DNA of 64,000 bases from CAWBOY01 sp963790585 (lineage in GTDB: Bacteria; Planctomycetota; Planctomycetia; Gemmatales; Gemmataceae): the NCBI GenBank assembly GCA_963790585.1, contig CAWBOY010000001.1, positions 934,050 through 998,049 of the forward strand, read 5' to 3'. This document shows, in pieces, positions 38,231 to 48,335 of this stretch. A model generated the notes under the pieces. The model was not told the origin of the DNA, ran no database searches, and saw only the letters and a list, made by a program, of their open reading frames with translations. The position numbers were made by a program, and so were the translations under genes. Every line of letters begins with the position of its first letter. Position 1 is the first letter of the stretch.

Positions 38231-39992
38231 TGGCACCCTCTTTTCGGATCCCGTAGACGACGGCCTTGAGATTGCGATTGCCGGCATGTGGAAACGACTC
38301 TTCAAAGAACGGGTTGCCGTCCAAAATGGCGAAGTAGGTGCCTTTCCTCAAATAATCTCCAGGTCTATTTTCGAGTTCTTGAATCGCTGATATCCAGCTT
38401 CCTGTGTACAGTGTCCTTAGGCCTTTGTTCGACGCTACTGTGTCCGCAAGAGGGAACAACTGCCTATCAGCGCCGGCCGGGATCATACGTTCGGTGAACA
38501 GAGTTCCTTTCTCATCCGCGTACATGAGTTGTTCGATGGTAGCGCCGAGGCCATTAACTACAAATACTTGGCCAATTTCGCCACGGCGAATGGTAAGCCG
38601 TTCGCTACGAGAATCACATTTGCGCACATGGAATTGGGACATGATGCGCGGCTGAACCCAACCCTGAGCCAGATGCTGATCCTGTGTCCAATCGATCGTC
38701 CTACTCACATCTGTCACCCTCGCTCGGCTAAATGGGACAATTCCGGTGACCAAGGAGGTAACCTCCGTTTCATTGCTGAAATGGAGGCCGGAGCGCGGAG
38801 TCAGCGGTGTATAGACAGCGGTCCGCCCGAGCGTCGTCGCCCGGCCAGTGCTTTCGTCAAGAACTGTCAGCGTCTTGGTGCGCAAATGGCCGGACCAACC
38901 CTCAGCCCAGAGCATGTAGCCAAAAACGGCGAAGCAGGTGAAAAACGACAGAGCCGGCACGGTCCAGAGCATCCAGATACGCCGTCGCAGTCGGCCGAGC
39001 ACATACAGATTCACGGGACCGATGACGATAGCGAATAGTATCATCAGGAAAAGCAGCCCGCGCACGGGCAGTTGAAACTCTCCTACCGGAAAAACCATAG
39101 CGGCGGAAAAATCGTTGTCGACATTTTGCCAGGGAGACGCCGTGCGGCGCAGGACGCTATTGAGAGGTCCCCAGGGCGCGTTATCCCAGGCCTTTATATC
39201 TTCCGAGTCATCGATAATGCATTCGCCGAAGCCAGCTTCGAAGTGAGCGGGTTCGCCCTCCGTACGATGCCAGGCCCGCGGTCGATTTTCGAGTTTCCCG
39301 CGGACGATGAGGACGCCTCCGGCCTCGGTATATTGAATAAGCGCAGCGCGAATCTCCGGGGCCGCCTTCTGGAGGTCCTCACCGGTGACCAGTACGCCAT
39401 CGTACCGAGAGTAGGCCAACCAGTTTGGGCTCCACACCGAGACCGACGAATCCGCCTGGAGAATCTGTGGGAACTCGTTTGGGAATTGCCGACGACCGAT
39501 ATTGAGACGAGTCATCACTTCGTCGCGCACGCCGGGAGAAACCAACAACAGCGGCGCGATTGCGAACCTTTGTGACGGCATGGCATTGCTGGCCAAACGA
39601 AAGATATCATCCGGGCCGTGGCCATCGACCGTGACGAGTAATCCATCACCTGGAACAAGCGCTCGATCGGGAATGAACAAGGCAACGCGGGTCGTCTCGC
39701 CCGGGCCAAGAGTGACAGTCCGCGTCAACGAGCGAAGGACAAAGGCTGCTTGGTTTGCGCGACGGCTATCGATTTCACTTGGAATTTTCAAAGTGACCGT
39801 GTGGCCGGAGCGCGTCGAGCGGTTGCTGAGAGTCGCGGCGTATTCGGTGTAGCCGTGGGTACTCACGCCGCCTGATTGCGAATCGATGCGGACATCAATA
39901 TCGCCAGCCGCGCCGGCTCGGGCTGGCATCAGCAACGTCGCAACCAAGAGGGCCGCGCGGATCGCCCGCTTCGTGGATCGAGAGCTATGCAT
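38220..39992 (-). CDS. Membrane-anchored extracytoplasmic protein of ABC operon
   Basis: A protein of about 590 residues, first gene of the ABC operon. It has a signal peptide (RAALLVATLLMPARAGA) and a beta-rich domain (SGHTVTLKIPSEID, GETTRVALFIPDRAL). A GATase-1-like segment follows (YDGVLVTGEDLQKAAPEI then YTEAGGVLIVRGK). Then come two membrane helices (LLFLMILFAIVIGPVNLYVLG and LWTVPALSFFTCFAVFGYML) and a final periplasmic part. The arrangement recalls the GldG-like partners of ABC-2 ATPases in motility/surface systems, but the sequence match is not certain. ATG 39992 is used as it starts the signal peptide. Confidence 0.65.
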   Translation of the reverse strand: MHSSRSTKRAIRAALLVATLLMPARAGAAGDIDVRIDSQSGGVSTHGYTEYAATLSNRSTRSGHTVTLKIPSEIDSRRANQAAFVLRSLTRTVTLGPGETTRVALFIPDRALVPGDGLLVTVDGHGPDDIFRLASNAMPSQRFAIAPLLLVSPGVRDEVMTRLNIGRRQFPNEFPQILQADSSVSVWSPNWLAYSRYDGVLVTGEDLQKAAPEIRAALIQYTEAGGVLIVRGKLENRPRAWHRTEGEPAHFEAGFGECIIDDSEDIKAWDNAPWGPLNSVLRRTASPWQNVDNDFSAAMVFPVGEFQLPVRGLLFLMILFAIVIGPVNLYVLGRLRRRIWMLWTVPALSFFTCFAVFGYMLWAEGWSGHLRTKTLTVLDESTGRATTLGRTAVYTPLTPRSGLHFSNETEVTSLVTGIVPFSRARVTDVSRTIDWTQDQHLAQGWVQPRIMSQFHVRKCDSRSERLTIRRGEIGQVFVVNGLGATIEQLMYADEKGTLFTERMIPAGADRQLFPLADTVASNKGLRTLYTGSWISAIQELENRPGDYLRKGTYFAILDGNPFFEESFPHAGNRNLKAVVYGIRKEGANEN

Positions 39993-40020
39993 TTGTCGCC
40001 TCCCAGAAATATGGGAACAG

Positions 40021-40096
40021 CTCTCACCAGCCCCAAGCGCAGGCGCGGGGTTCGGAGCCTCTGAACGCCGCGCTTGCGCTTGGGGGCTGGTGAGAG
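40021..40096. repeat. Long hairpin repeat ctctcaccagccccaagcgc
   Basis: Arms of about 28 bases (ctctcaccagccccaagcgc and gcgcttgggggctggtgaga) surround a short centre. It lies in the upstream region of the ABC operon, 30 bases before the signal-peptide start, and could hide or regulate the leader. Confidence 0.75.
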
Positions 40097-40156
40097 CAGC
40101 AGCCCTGACGCGATGAGACTGCATAAGTCAAGAGTTGTCAAGCAAATCCCCGGTGC

Positions 40157-40295
40157 CCCTTCCCAGGATGCGCTGCGCGACTCTGGGCAGTGATGTGGAG
40201 CGCTTTCAGCGTAATAAGACCGAGGGTCGAACCGGTATTAGAACGCCAACGGCATTCCGTATCAAAGCCCAGGGTCGCGCAGCGCACCCTTGGTG
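40157..40295. repeat. Two copies of the cccagg-gcgctgcgcga palindrome
   Basis: Copies at 40157-40192 and 40267-40295 are related to the palindrome at 34272-34313. Together with the hairpin at 40021-40096 they fill the 318-base gap between two genes on the minus strand. No gene is seen in the gap. Confidence 0.7.
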
Positions 40296-40310
40296 AAAGG
40301 ACAGAATCCC

Positions 40311-41396
40311 TCAGCTCTCAATTGGAAACCGAATAGGTCGCCGCTCTTGATTCGATCGATAGATCGCCGTGAAGAGGGCCACGACGGCTCGGCCATCCTC
40401 GCCGGTGACGCTTGGCGGGCGACCGGTCTGGATGGCTTGTAGGAAGTCTTGAATTTGCAGCGCATGATAATGGCGCGTCGCCTGGATTCTGCCAAACGAC
40501 GCTCGGTCATCGGCCTGGAACTCGCTCAGGAGGTGTTCTTCGCCGGGGATGGTCCACAGATCGTTCAACGGCGGCTCGGCCACTTCGGAGACGCCGGCTA
40601 TGAAGGTGGCGCCGCGATCGGTCTCGACGCCGACGGAAGCGCCGTTGGAGCCGTGGATGTGGACCTTGGTGAAGATGCCGGGCTTTTGTGAGAGGCTGGC
40701 GACGATCGAGCCGAAGCCGCCGTTTTTGAAGCGGATCATCGCCAGGGCCGTGTCCTCTACTTCGATGTATGGATGATTGAGATTGCCCCAATAGGCGCTC
40801 ACTTCGTCGATTTCGCCCATGAACGATTGCAACAGATCGAGTTGGTGCGGCGATTGATTGACGAGCACGCCGCCGCCTTCCGTGGCCCATTTGCCGCGCC
40901 AGGCGTCGGAACGGTAATAGGCCTCGTCGCGCCAGCTAAACATCGAAAAAATGCCGAGGACCGGCCTACCGATCTTGCCGGCGTCGATAGCCGCCTTCAT
41001 CCGCAGAACAGGTTCATAAAGTCGCCGTTGGCTGATGACGCCGAGCTGCGTTCCTGCCCGGCGGGCAGCGGCGATCATCGCATCGCAATCGGCGAGACTG
41101 GCGGCCAACGGTTTTTCGACGAGGGCATGCACCCCGCGCTCCGCCGCATGGACGACCGGAGCAGCGTGGAGCGGATGTGGCGTGCAAACGACGATCGCTT
41201 GAACGGCGGCCTCGCGCAGCATTGCGTCCAAATCCGTAAAGGCCTGGACGCCGTAGCGCTCCGCGTAACTCGCCGCTCGCGCCGCATCGCGGTCGCAGAC
41301 GGCGACGAACTGGGATTGCGGCAATTCCCGCAGTGCGGCCGCATGGATCTGGCCAACTTTGCCGCAACCGACGAGAGCAGTACGTACTGGGGTCAT
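40311..41396 (-). CDS. Gfo/Idh/MocA-family oxidoreductase
   Basis: An intact protein of 361 residues. The Rossmann start is VRTALVGCGKVGQIHAAALR, the family EKP motif is in VHALVEKPLAAS, and the C-terminal alpha/beta domain holds GGGVLVNQSPHQLDLLQSFMG with the family His. It is an NAD(P)-dependent dehydrogenase acting on a sugar or inositol-type substrate. ATG 41396 directly precedes the first beta strand. It is divergent from the amidohydrolase gene, with about 100 bases between them. Confidence 0.9.
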   Translation of the reverse strand: MTPVRTALVGCGKVGQIHAAALRELPQSQFVAVCDRDAARAASYAERYGVQAFTDLDAMLREAAVQAIVVCTPHPLHAAPVVHAAERGVHALVEKPLAASLADCDAMIAAARRAGTQLGVISQRRLYEPVLRMKAAIDAGKIGRPVLGIFSMFSWRDEAYYRSDAWRGKWATEGGGVLVNQSPHQLDLLQSFMGEIDEVSAYWGNLNHPYIEVEDTALAMIRFKNGGFGSIVASLSQKPGIFTKVHIHGSNGASVGVETDRGATFIAGVSEVAEPPLNDLWTIPGEEHLLSEFQADDRASFGRIQATRHYHALQIQDFLQAIQTGRPPSVTGEDGRAVVALFTAIYRSNQERRPIRFPIES

Positions 41397-41503
41397 GAAG
41401 GGACTCGTTGGGTACAAGTATTCGCCGAGGTTCGGGCGCCGCGTGCCACAACCGCGTCGATCTGATATTGTTATTGACTGCATCCATCGTGCGGGAGACA
41501 GCC

Positions 41504-43189
41504 ATGCCGAATCGACACGCAATCGCACTTCCGACTTTCTTGGCCCTCTGCGTTTTCCTTCAAGTTGCCCACGTTTCGTGGTCAGCGGAGGAGCCGACTT
41601 ACGACCTGGTCGTGCGCAACGCCAAGATCGTCGACGGGACCGGCAACCCCTGGTTTTATGGCGACGTCGCCATTCGCGGCGACCGAATCGTGGCCGTCGG
41701 CATTGTGCCGCGCGGCATAACCAAACGCGAGATCGACGCCAAGGGCCTCGTCGTGGCTCCTGGGTTCATCGATATCCATTCGCATTCGGATACGCTATTG
41801 CTGGAGGACGGCGCGGCACAGAGCAAGATTCGCCAAGGCGTGACTACCGAAGTCCTTGGTGAAGGTCAGTCAGCGGGGCCATATAAGGCGGCACGCACGC
41901 TTGTCGTGAACGGGACGACGCTCCGCTGGACGACCTTGGGTAGTTATCTCGATACCTTGGATCAACGCGGCGTCTCGGTCAATGTCGCGTCCTATGTCGG
42001 CTTGGACAATGTCTGGCAATCGGTCATGGGTACATCTTTCGACCGGCCAACCCCAGCCCAGCTCGACCAGATGAAGGATATACTTGCCGACGCGATGAAG
42101 GACGGAGCGTTTGGTCTTTCTAGCCTCCTGGCTATGCCTCCAGGTTCCTTACCCTCGACCGACGAGATTGTGGAACTGTGCCACGTCGTGGCGAAGCACC
42201 ACGGCATCTTCTCTTCACATATTCGAAATGAAGGGATTGGCGTGTTCGACTCGGTCAAGGAGATTATCCAGATCGGCGAGCGCGCGAAACTACCAGTCGA
42301 CATCATCCATATCAAAATTGCAGACCAGAAAAACTGGGGACATATGAACGAGGTCGTGGCCTTGATCGACAAGGCTCGCAAGCGCGGCGTCAATGTGCAG
42401 GCCAATGTCTATCCCTACACGCGCGGCAATAACAATCTGGCAAGCATCATCCCGCCTTGGGCTCACGAAGGCGGCACCCGAAAAATGTTGGAGCGGTTGA
42501 AAGACTCGACGGTGCGCACACGGCTCAAGAAGGAGATACGCGATGGTATAGACGGCTGGTACAACCATTACACAGCCGTTGGCGGCGACTGGGGCCGGAT
42601 GCTCATCAATGGCAAGGGCCCTTACGAAGGTCTTACCATGGATCGTGTCATCGCCGCCAAGACTCTGAATAAGTCGCCGGCCCCCGATGCCCTGGATTTG
42701 TTGTTCGATCTGCTGACCGAACAAGGAGGCTCGGTCCCCACGGTCTACGAACATCACACCGAGAAGGACATGAATTTGGCGTTGGTCCAACCCTGGTGTT
42801 CCATCGGCTCCGACGGACTGGCCCACGCCACCGAAGGGCCCTTGCGCCGTGGCCTGCCGCATCCACGGAGCTTCGGTACGTTTCCGCGCGTCCTCGGCGT
42901 CTATGTGCGTGAGCGCGGCTTGCTCGAATTGGAGGACGCCGTCCGCAAGATGACGTCGCTCAACGCCGCCAAGATTGGCCTTACGGACCGCGGCTTGCTT
43001 CGCGCTGGTAACTTTGCAGATGTCGTAATCTTTGATGCCAACAAGATCATCGACCGCAGCACCTACGAAAAACCATTCGCGTACAGTGACGGAATCCTCC
43101 ATGTCGTCGTCAATGGTAAAGTAGTCCTCGACGATGGCAAGCACACCGGCGAGAAACCAGGCAAGGCGCTACGGCATAGGGTGGAGTGA
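41504..43189 (+). CDS. N-acyl-D-amino-acid deacylase-like amidohydrolase, secreted
   Basis: An intact protein of 561 residues with a signal peptide (ALPTFLALCVFLQVAHVSWS). It has the amidohydrolase fold of D-aminoacylases: IVDGTGNPWFYGDVAIRGDR, metal site GFIDIHSHSD, GVTTEVLGEGQSAGP, SSHIRNEG, IIHIKIADQKNWG, IGSDG and the C-terminal beta domain with NFADVVIFDANKI. Family members remove acyl groups from D-amino acids or cleave D-peptides. A periplasmic role in scavenging N-acyl-D-amino acids or peptidoglycan-derived material is likely. Confidence 0.9.
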   Translation: MPNRHAIALPTFLALCVFLQVAHVSWSAEEPTYDLVVRNAKIVDGTGNPWFYGDVAIRGDRIVAVGIVPRGITKREIDAKGLVVAPGFIDIHSHSDTLLLEDGAAQSKIRQGVTTEVLGEGQSAGPYKAARTLVVNGTTLRWTTLGSYLDTLDQRGVSVNVASYVGLDNVWQSVMGTSFDRPTPAQLDQMKDILADAMKDGAFGLSSLLAMPPGSLPSTDEIVELCHVVAKHHGIFSSHIRNEGIGVFDSVKEIIQIGERAKLPVDIIHIKIADQKNWGHMNEVVALIDKARKRGVNVQANVYPYTRGNNNLASIIPPWAHEGGTRKMLERLKDSTVRTRLKKEIRDGIDGWYNHYTAVGGDWGRMLINGKGPYEGLTMDRVIAAKTLNKSPAPDALDLLFDLLTEQGGSVPTVYEHHTEKDMNLALVQPWCSIGSDGLAHATEGPLRRGLPHPRSFGTFPRVLGVYVRERGLLELEDAVRKMTSLNAAKIGLTDRGLLRAGNFADVVIFDANKIIDRSTYEKPFAYSDGILHVVVNGKVVLDDGKHTGEKPGKALRHRVE

Positions 43190-43556
43190 CGGCAACACCG
43201 CGTGGCGCTACCACGCGCTGCCGCGAGCCATTCTAAGGATCGCCAACGAAATTAAGTATCGCCAACGTTGGCGGTAGTTAGAATCGACGTAACCTATTTC
43301 TTATTATGCTATTGCGATATGACCTTCTAGGTGCCGCCAACCGCCAAGCGGAAGGGTCTAGAACGCGGCCGTGTACAGATATTGCACAGCGTCAACACTT
43401 GTTCAATCTTCTCCTCCTTTTTCGGCCAGACCTACGCAAAGAGCCCAGTATTTCGCATCGTGGCGACGCCCAACTTCTTCCGCAACCGGCATGTCTTTTG
43501 CTTCGACTCCTCAAGCTAAGAAACGCATCCGAGTTACATAGACAGAAAGCGATGAC
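43190..43556. other. Intergenic region before the catalase gene
   Basis: About 370 bases without a gene I can support. A 7-base-stem hairpin cgcgtgg/ccacgcg at 43199-43217 may end the amidohydrolase transcript. The A/T-rich stretch at 43290-43320 (cctatttcttattatgctat) is the best place for the catalase promoter; no clear -35/-10 pair or OxyR-like site was found. Confidence 0.5.
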
Positions 43557-45658
43557 ATGGCGAAGAAGCGAGGCAAAGCTCCAAGCAAAGCCGTAACCGG
43601 CGAAGATGCCGAGGCGACCGTAGGCACAGGCGGTGAAACGCATCAAACGGCTGCCGGCGACATGCCGGTGATGACCACGCAGCAGGGAGTGCCTGTAAGC
43701 GACGATCAGAACTCGCTCAAGGTCGGCCCGCGCGGGCCGACGATTCTCGAGGATTTCCATCTTCGCGAGAAGATTTTTCACTTCGATCACGAACGTATTC
43801 CGGAGCGCGTAGTCCATGCCAGGGGCTTCGGCGCTCATGGCTATTTCGAGAACTATCATTCCCTCGCGGATGTCACCCGCGCTGATCTATTCCAGCGGGC
43901 GGGCGAAAAGACGCCGGTATTTGTACGGTTCTCGACAGTTGCTGGCAGCAAAGGCTCGCCCGACCTGGCCCGCGACGTGCGGGGCTTTGCCGTGAAGCTG
44001 TACAGCAAGGAAGGGAACTGGGACCTCGTGGGCAATAACATTCCTGTCTTCTTCATCCAGGACGCGATCAAATTCCCCGACCTGATCCATGCCGCGAAGC
44101 CTGAGCCGGACCGCGGCTTCCCGCAGGCCCAAACCGCCCACGACAACTTTTGGGACTTCATCTCGCTCACCCCCGAAAGCATGCACATGGTCATGTGGAT
44201 CATGTCGGACCGTACGATTCCGCGCTCATTCCGCTTCATGGAGGGCTTTGGAGTCCACACATTCCGGCTGGTAAACGCCGCGGGGAAATCGACGTTCGTC
44301 AAGTTTCATTGGAAACCAAAGCAGGGCTTGCAGTCGGTCGTCTGGAACGAGGCGGTGAAGATCAACGGCGCCGATCCCGACTTCCACCGGCGCGACCTGT
44401 GGGCCGCCATCGAAGCAGGCGATTTTCCCGAGTGGGAACTCGGCTTCCAACTCTTCGATGACGACTTCGCCCACCAGTTTGCTTTTGACATTTTGGATCC
44501 GACCAAATTGATCCCAGAGGAAGACGTACCCGTGCGACCGGTCGGCCGGCTGGTCCTCGACCGGCGCGTTGACAATTTCTTCGCGGAAACGGAGCAAGCA
44601 GCATTCTGTACTCAGAACGTCGTGCCGGGGATCGACTTCACGAACGATCCGCTCCTACAGGGGAGAAATTTCTCCTATCTGGACACGCAACTCAAGCGCT
44701 TGGGTGGGCCAAACTTCACACACCTGCCGATCAACGCACCGAAATGCCCGGTCAATACGTTCCAACAAGACGGCCATATGGCCATGCGCAACCCCGTGGG
44801 CCAGGTGAACTACGAACCGAACTCGCGCGGTATGGGACCAAGGGAATTGCCCCGGAAAGGCTTTCAGTCGTATGCGGCTAATGAAGAGGGCCCCAAGCAG
44901 CGTATTCGTTCGGAGACTTTTGCCGACCACTACAGCCAGGCCCGCCAGTTCTTCATCAGCCAAACCGAAATTGAGCAAACACACATTATCAACGCGCTGA
45001 CATTCGAGTTGAGCAAGGTCGAGACTTTGGCAATCCGGGTACGTATGGTGTCTCACCTCCTGAATATCGACCAGGGGCTGGCCGACCAGGTAGCTAAGAA
45101 TCTTCGCCTGGAGGAGATGCCCGAGGCCGCCAAAGCGGCCAAGCCGACCCGGCGAGACCTAAAGCCATCACCTGCCCTAAGCATTCTCAAAAACGGCCCG
45201 GAAACCTTCGCGGGCCGCAAGGTAGGGGCGCTGGTGACGGACGGCGTCGATGCGAAAATCCTGGCAGCCTTGGCCAAAGCCGTCAAAAAGGAAGGAGCCA
45301 TGCTGAAGCTGATCGCGCCAGAGATAGGAGGCATCTCGGACAGCGATGGCGCCATGCATCCAGCCGATGAGAAGCTGGAAGGCGGACCTTCCGTGCTGTT
45401 CGATGCCGTGGCGCTCTGAACGTCTGCCGAGGGAGCGGCGAAACTGGCGAGCTTCCCGGCGGCGCGTGACTTCGTCGCTGACGCAGTTGCGCACCGAAAG
45501 TTCATTGCCTATGTCGAGGATGCAGCGCCCTATTGGAGAAGGCAGCGGCCAACGTTGATGCCGGGTTCATTCTGCTGGAGGGGGTCAAGGACTGCTCAAG
45601 GTTTGTAGAGGAGTGCCGAAAGCTGCGCTTCTGGGAGTGCGCGGGAGCGGAGCGGTAG
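43557..45658 (+). CDS. katE: Large-subunit (clade 2) catalase, with in-frame stop and frameshift near the end
   Basis: A haem catalase of about 700 residues with the long N-terminal arm of the HPII class. The active-site His is in ERVVHARGFGAHG, Asn in DLVGNNIPVFFIQ, and the proximal Tyr in RNFSYLDTQLKRL. After the catalase core a DJ-1/GATase-like domain follows (GRKVGALVTDGVDAKILAAL). A TGA at 45417-45419 interrupts it right after FDAVAL. The sequence goes on in the same frame (SAEGAAKLASFPAARDFVAD), then one base near 45531 shifts the frame to LLEKAAANVDAGFILLEG and ends LRFWECAGAER. The core is intact, so even the short product should be active. Confidence 0.92.
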
Positions 45659-45732
45659 GAGCGAAGGGCACACGACGTGCCGATGTGGAACCCAAGAATT
45701 CTCTAGGAAGCCGGTAAGTTCGCAGCGCCTAA

Positions 45733-47172
45733 TACTGACAGCGCTACAATTGTATTCGCGGTCGTCTCTTACGGGATTCTCGGGCCGCCTGATTACGCTG
45801 CTGATGGTACACAATGACTTCCGAAGTATGGACCAGCTCCGACGTCCCCCGGCGATTCGCCAGCCATACGCCGCACCGTTGGTTCAAGGCTCGACAGACT
45901 TGCTCCAGGGTTATCTCCGGGTTTTTCCCCCCGAAGCCGATCGGTATGTTCAGCTACGAAACCAAACACCAACAAACACAAAATCATATGACGCATCAAC
46001 GCCACATAACTCCGTCCCTCAAAATGGCCAAAGCCAAGCTCCGTTTTGCTCACACGAAATGTATGCTCCACGTTCCATCGTTTGAATGCCACTCGTAACA
46101 ACTTCTCCAACGGCGTCGCCGCCGACGCGTTCGACACAAAATACTTCACCTCCGCTGTTGTCAGGTTACGGGCCACTACCAACCAGTAGCTCCGCTCTGT
46201 TACCTCGCCATCACGCACCAGATACACCTGACCCGATCGTACTTCCCACACTTGGTCCGCCATCGTCAGCCTGGTCAAAGTGATTCCCTGCCATTCTTGT
46301 TGGTTCAACGCTGAACTGTACCGCGATAGGTTATCGACACGTTTGCCTTTCCAACCGCCGCGTGGTGGCTGGCCCTTCGGCCGCCTCGTCAAACAACGAA
46401 AATTACGCGGTATTTCACCGATGTAGTACATGCCGTCACGAGTATCCAAGTCCGCAAGGAAGGCCGGCTTGCTACCGTAGTATTCGTCAAACGTCATCCA
46501 GTCAAAATGGAGACCATTCGCTTCGGATCGGCTTAACTGCTCCAGGGCAATTCGCCATTTGGGTCGATAGACAATGTCATCAGGAATACTGGCTTGTTGA
46601 CAACGTTCTCGGTCCTGACTCCATTGCTTGGGCAAAAACAAGTCGGCATCCACCAGCGTCTTGAACTGGCCATGCACGACTCCAAGATGGACGGTGACGA
46701 TACCATTCTCCACCTTGCCAACGGACCCACAATACTGGCGATGCACACCAGGAGTCTTGGTGCCTTTCTTGACCTGACTGGTTTCGTCAATGATGCCGAT
46801 ACGCCCAAGGTCGTCGGCTGTGATAGGTGCAGCCTGTTGAGCAAGGCGTTGCTGCAACTGGTTGCGTAGACGATCCTGATCCCAGACATGATCTCGTAGA
46901 AACTCCTGGAGGGTGCGGACGGCCGTACCTGAGGCCAGAGCGATCGGCTCAATGCTCTTGCGTGGCAAGTCGGAGAGTAGTCCGCGGCAGTATGTGTTCA
47001 AGTGTTCACGCGTGCGGTCTTGGACGAAGCAATCCTCGAATTCACGCAGGTAGGAAGTGAACGCCGGTCCCAGGGCCGCAATTTGTTCGGGAGTCATGAT
47101 GGTTCTCCGCTGTAACAGCTGTACTGTGGATAGCTTATGCAGCTGGATGCGGATTTTGTAGCGCCGTAGGTA
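45733..47172 (-). mobile_element. IS701-family insertion sequence with ends and target duplication
   Basis: The element is 1440 bases. Its ends are inverted repeats of 17 bases with 14 matches (tactgacagcgctacaa at the left, tacctacggcgctacaa read inward from the right). It is flanked by a direct repeat CTAA (45729-45732 and 47173-47176), the CTAR-type 4-base target of IS701 elements. It carries one transposase gene and has inserted 70 bases behind the catalase gene, before the terminator hairpin at 47198. Confidence 0.88.
45793..47097 (-). CDS. IS701-family DDE transposase
   Basis: An intact protein of 434 residues. The DDE residues are in GIIDETSQVKKG, DWMTFDEYYGSKPAFL and WNVEHTFRVSKTELGFGHFE. 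LLSDLPRKSIEPIAL and FVSNASAATPLEKLL are further IS701/IS4-like marks. It is complete and lies within terminal repeats, so the element may still be active. Confidence 0.92.
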   Translation of the reverse strand: MTPEQIAALGPAFTSYLREFEDCFVQDRTREHLNTYCRGLLSDLPRKSIEPIALASGTAVRTLQEFLRDHVWDQDRLRNQLQQRLAQQAAPITADDLGRIGIIDETSQVKKGTKTPGVHRQYCGSVGKVENGIVTVHLGVVHGQFKTLVDADLFLPKQWSQDRERCQQASIPDDIVYRPKWRIALEQLSRSEANGLHFDWMTFDEYYGSKPAFLADLDTRDGMYYIGEIPRNFRCLTRRPKGQPPRGGWKGKRVDNLSRYSSALNQQEWQGITLTRLTMADQVWEVRSGQVYLVRDGEVTERSYWLVVARNLTTAEVKYFVSNASAATPLEKLLRVAFKRWNVEHTFRVSKTELGFGHFEGRSYVALMRHMILCLLVFGFVAEHTDRLRGEKPGDNPGASLSSLEPTVRRMAGESPGDVGAGPYFGSHCVPSAA

Positions 47173-47197
47173 CTAACTGATGTCGGCCAACAAAAGG

Positions 47198-47230
47198 GGG
47201 CCTGGAAATTTCTGTCCAGGCCCTTTTTTT
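47198..47230. terminator. Intrinsic terminator gggcctgg/ccaggccc + T7
   Basis: An 8-base GC stem, a 10-base loop and seven T on the plus strand; four T follow on the minus strand. It fits a bidirectional terminator that served the catalase gene and the convergent SDR gene before the IS701 insertion separated it from the catalase. Confidence 0.85.
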
Positions 47231-47249
47231 ATTAAACTCGTGAATCGTC

Positions 47250-48161
47250 TTATTTTTTCTCACGCCCGCCGGTCCCGTGCGTTTGACCGGCTACTCCCGC
47301 CACCTCGCTCGGACGCGATAAGGCTCCCTCCGGATTGCGTGGCGGTTCGTCGTAGTGGAGGTCGCCGACTCGACCGGCGGCCATCTTGTCTGTCATACCC
47401 GGCACGAGTTTCGCCATAGTCGTATTGAAGAGCGACATCGCCCCGACCTTCTTTTCACGAACGGGCGACACGGCTGCGTCGAGGATGGCTTCGGCCACCT
47501 GCTTCGGCTCAATCGTTGGCGGCGGGAGCTTCGGTTCCTGACTCATGTAATTCCTGGCATGCTGAGGAAACGGCGTGTTGACGGCTGTCGGCTGAATTAG
47601 GGTAATCGAAACGGGAAGCCTGTCCACATCCTCAACCTCGATACGTAACACATCAATGTACCCCTTGATCGCGTGCTTGGTTGCGACATACATACTCATG
47701 AGCGGTGCGAACGAGTCCGACACCTCGCTGCCGACGGTAATCAATGCTCCACCTTTTGTCTTGAGATGCGGCAGGGCAACCATGCAGCCATTGACCGCTC
47801 CCCAGAAGTTGGTGTCGAACAGTCGTCGGGCGTCTGTCTCTTGCGTCGCCTCAGTCCGTCCATACATGCCCAGTCCGGCATTGTTCACCCATGTGTCGAT
47901 GCGCCCGAATTTCTTGATGGCGGCGGCGGCGACTGCTTGAACCTGGTTGCGATCGCAAACGTCACAGGGCACAGCGATGGCCTTGCCACCCGCGGCCGTG
48001 AGGCGATCGACGACCTCGTTCAGCGTTCGCTCACTACGAGCCGCCAAGACCACGGACGCCCCGCGCTTCGCTGCTTCCTCGGCTGTCGTCAGACCGATCC
48101 CCGAGGACGCCCCGGTGATAACAAGGACTTGATCGGCGATTTTCTTCAGCTTTATTGACAT
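47250..48161 (-). CDS. Short-chain dehydrogenase/reductase
   Basis: An intact protein of 303 residues with the classical SDR motifs: TGASSGIG cofactor loop, NNAGLG, catalytic Ser in LITVGSEVSDS, YVATK (Tyr/Lys) and a proline-rich basic tail. It uses NAD(P)H on an unknown alcohol/ketone; it resembles the YqjQ/DltE group. It faces the Tat-SDR gene divergently. Confidence 0.9.
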   Translation of the reverse strand: MSIKLKKIADQVLVITGASSGIGLTTAEEAAKRGASVVLAARSERTLNEVVDRLTAAGGKAIAVPCDVCDRNQVQAVAAAAIKKFGRIDTWVNNAGLGMYGRTEATQETDARRLFDTNFWGAVNGCMVALPHLKTKGGALITVGSEVSDSFAPLMSMYVATKHAIKGYIDVLRIEVEDVDRLPVSITLIQPTAVNTPFPQHARNYMSQEPKLPPPTIEPKQVAEAILDAAVSPVREKKVGAMSLFNTTMAKLVPGMTDKMAAGRVGDLHYDEPPRNPEGALSRPSEVAGVAGQTHGTGGREKK

Positions 48162-48335
48162 CTTGGTACTCCAGAAAATGTTTTAAGGTGGCCGTCACAA
48201 CGCAAAATTACGGTGTGAAATGTATTTGCAATCGGCGCGCCAGAAAGTCTTTTCCATCCACGCTGAACCAATAGGCGAATTTCGGCATGAAAGTTGCGTT
48301 TTGGGTCTTGCCTCTATTGTTTTCGGAGATCCAAC

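Noticed and set aside
40215..40240. A ggtcgaacc stretch like a tRNA T-arm.
   Set aside because: No acceptor or anticodon stem can be drawn around it; it lies between hairpin repeats.
43306..43596. Open frame overlapping the catalase start.
   Set aside because: It has no plausible domain and is preceded by no ribosome site; the catalase frame explains the region.
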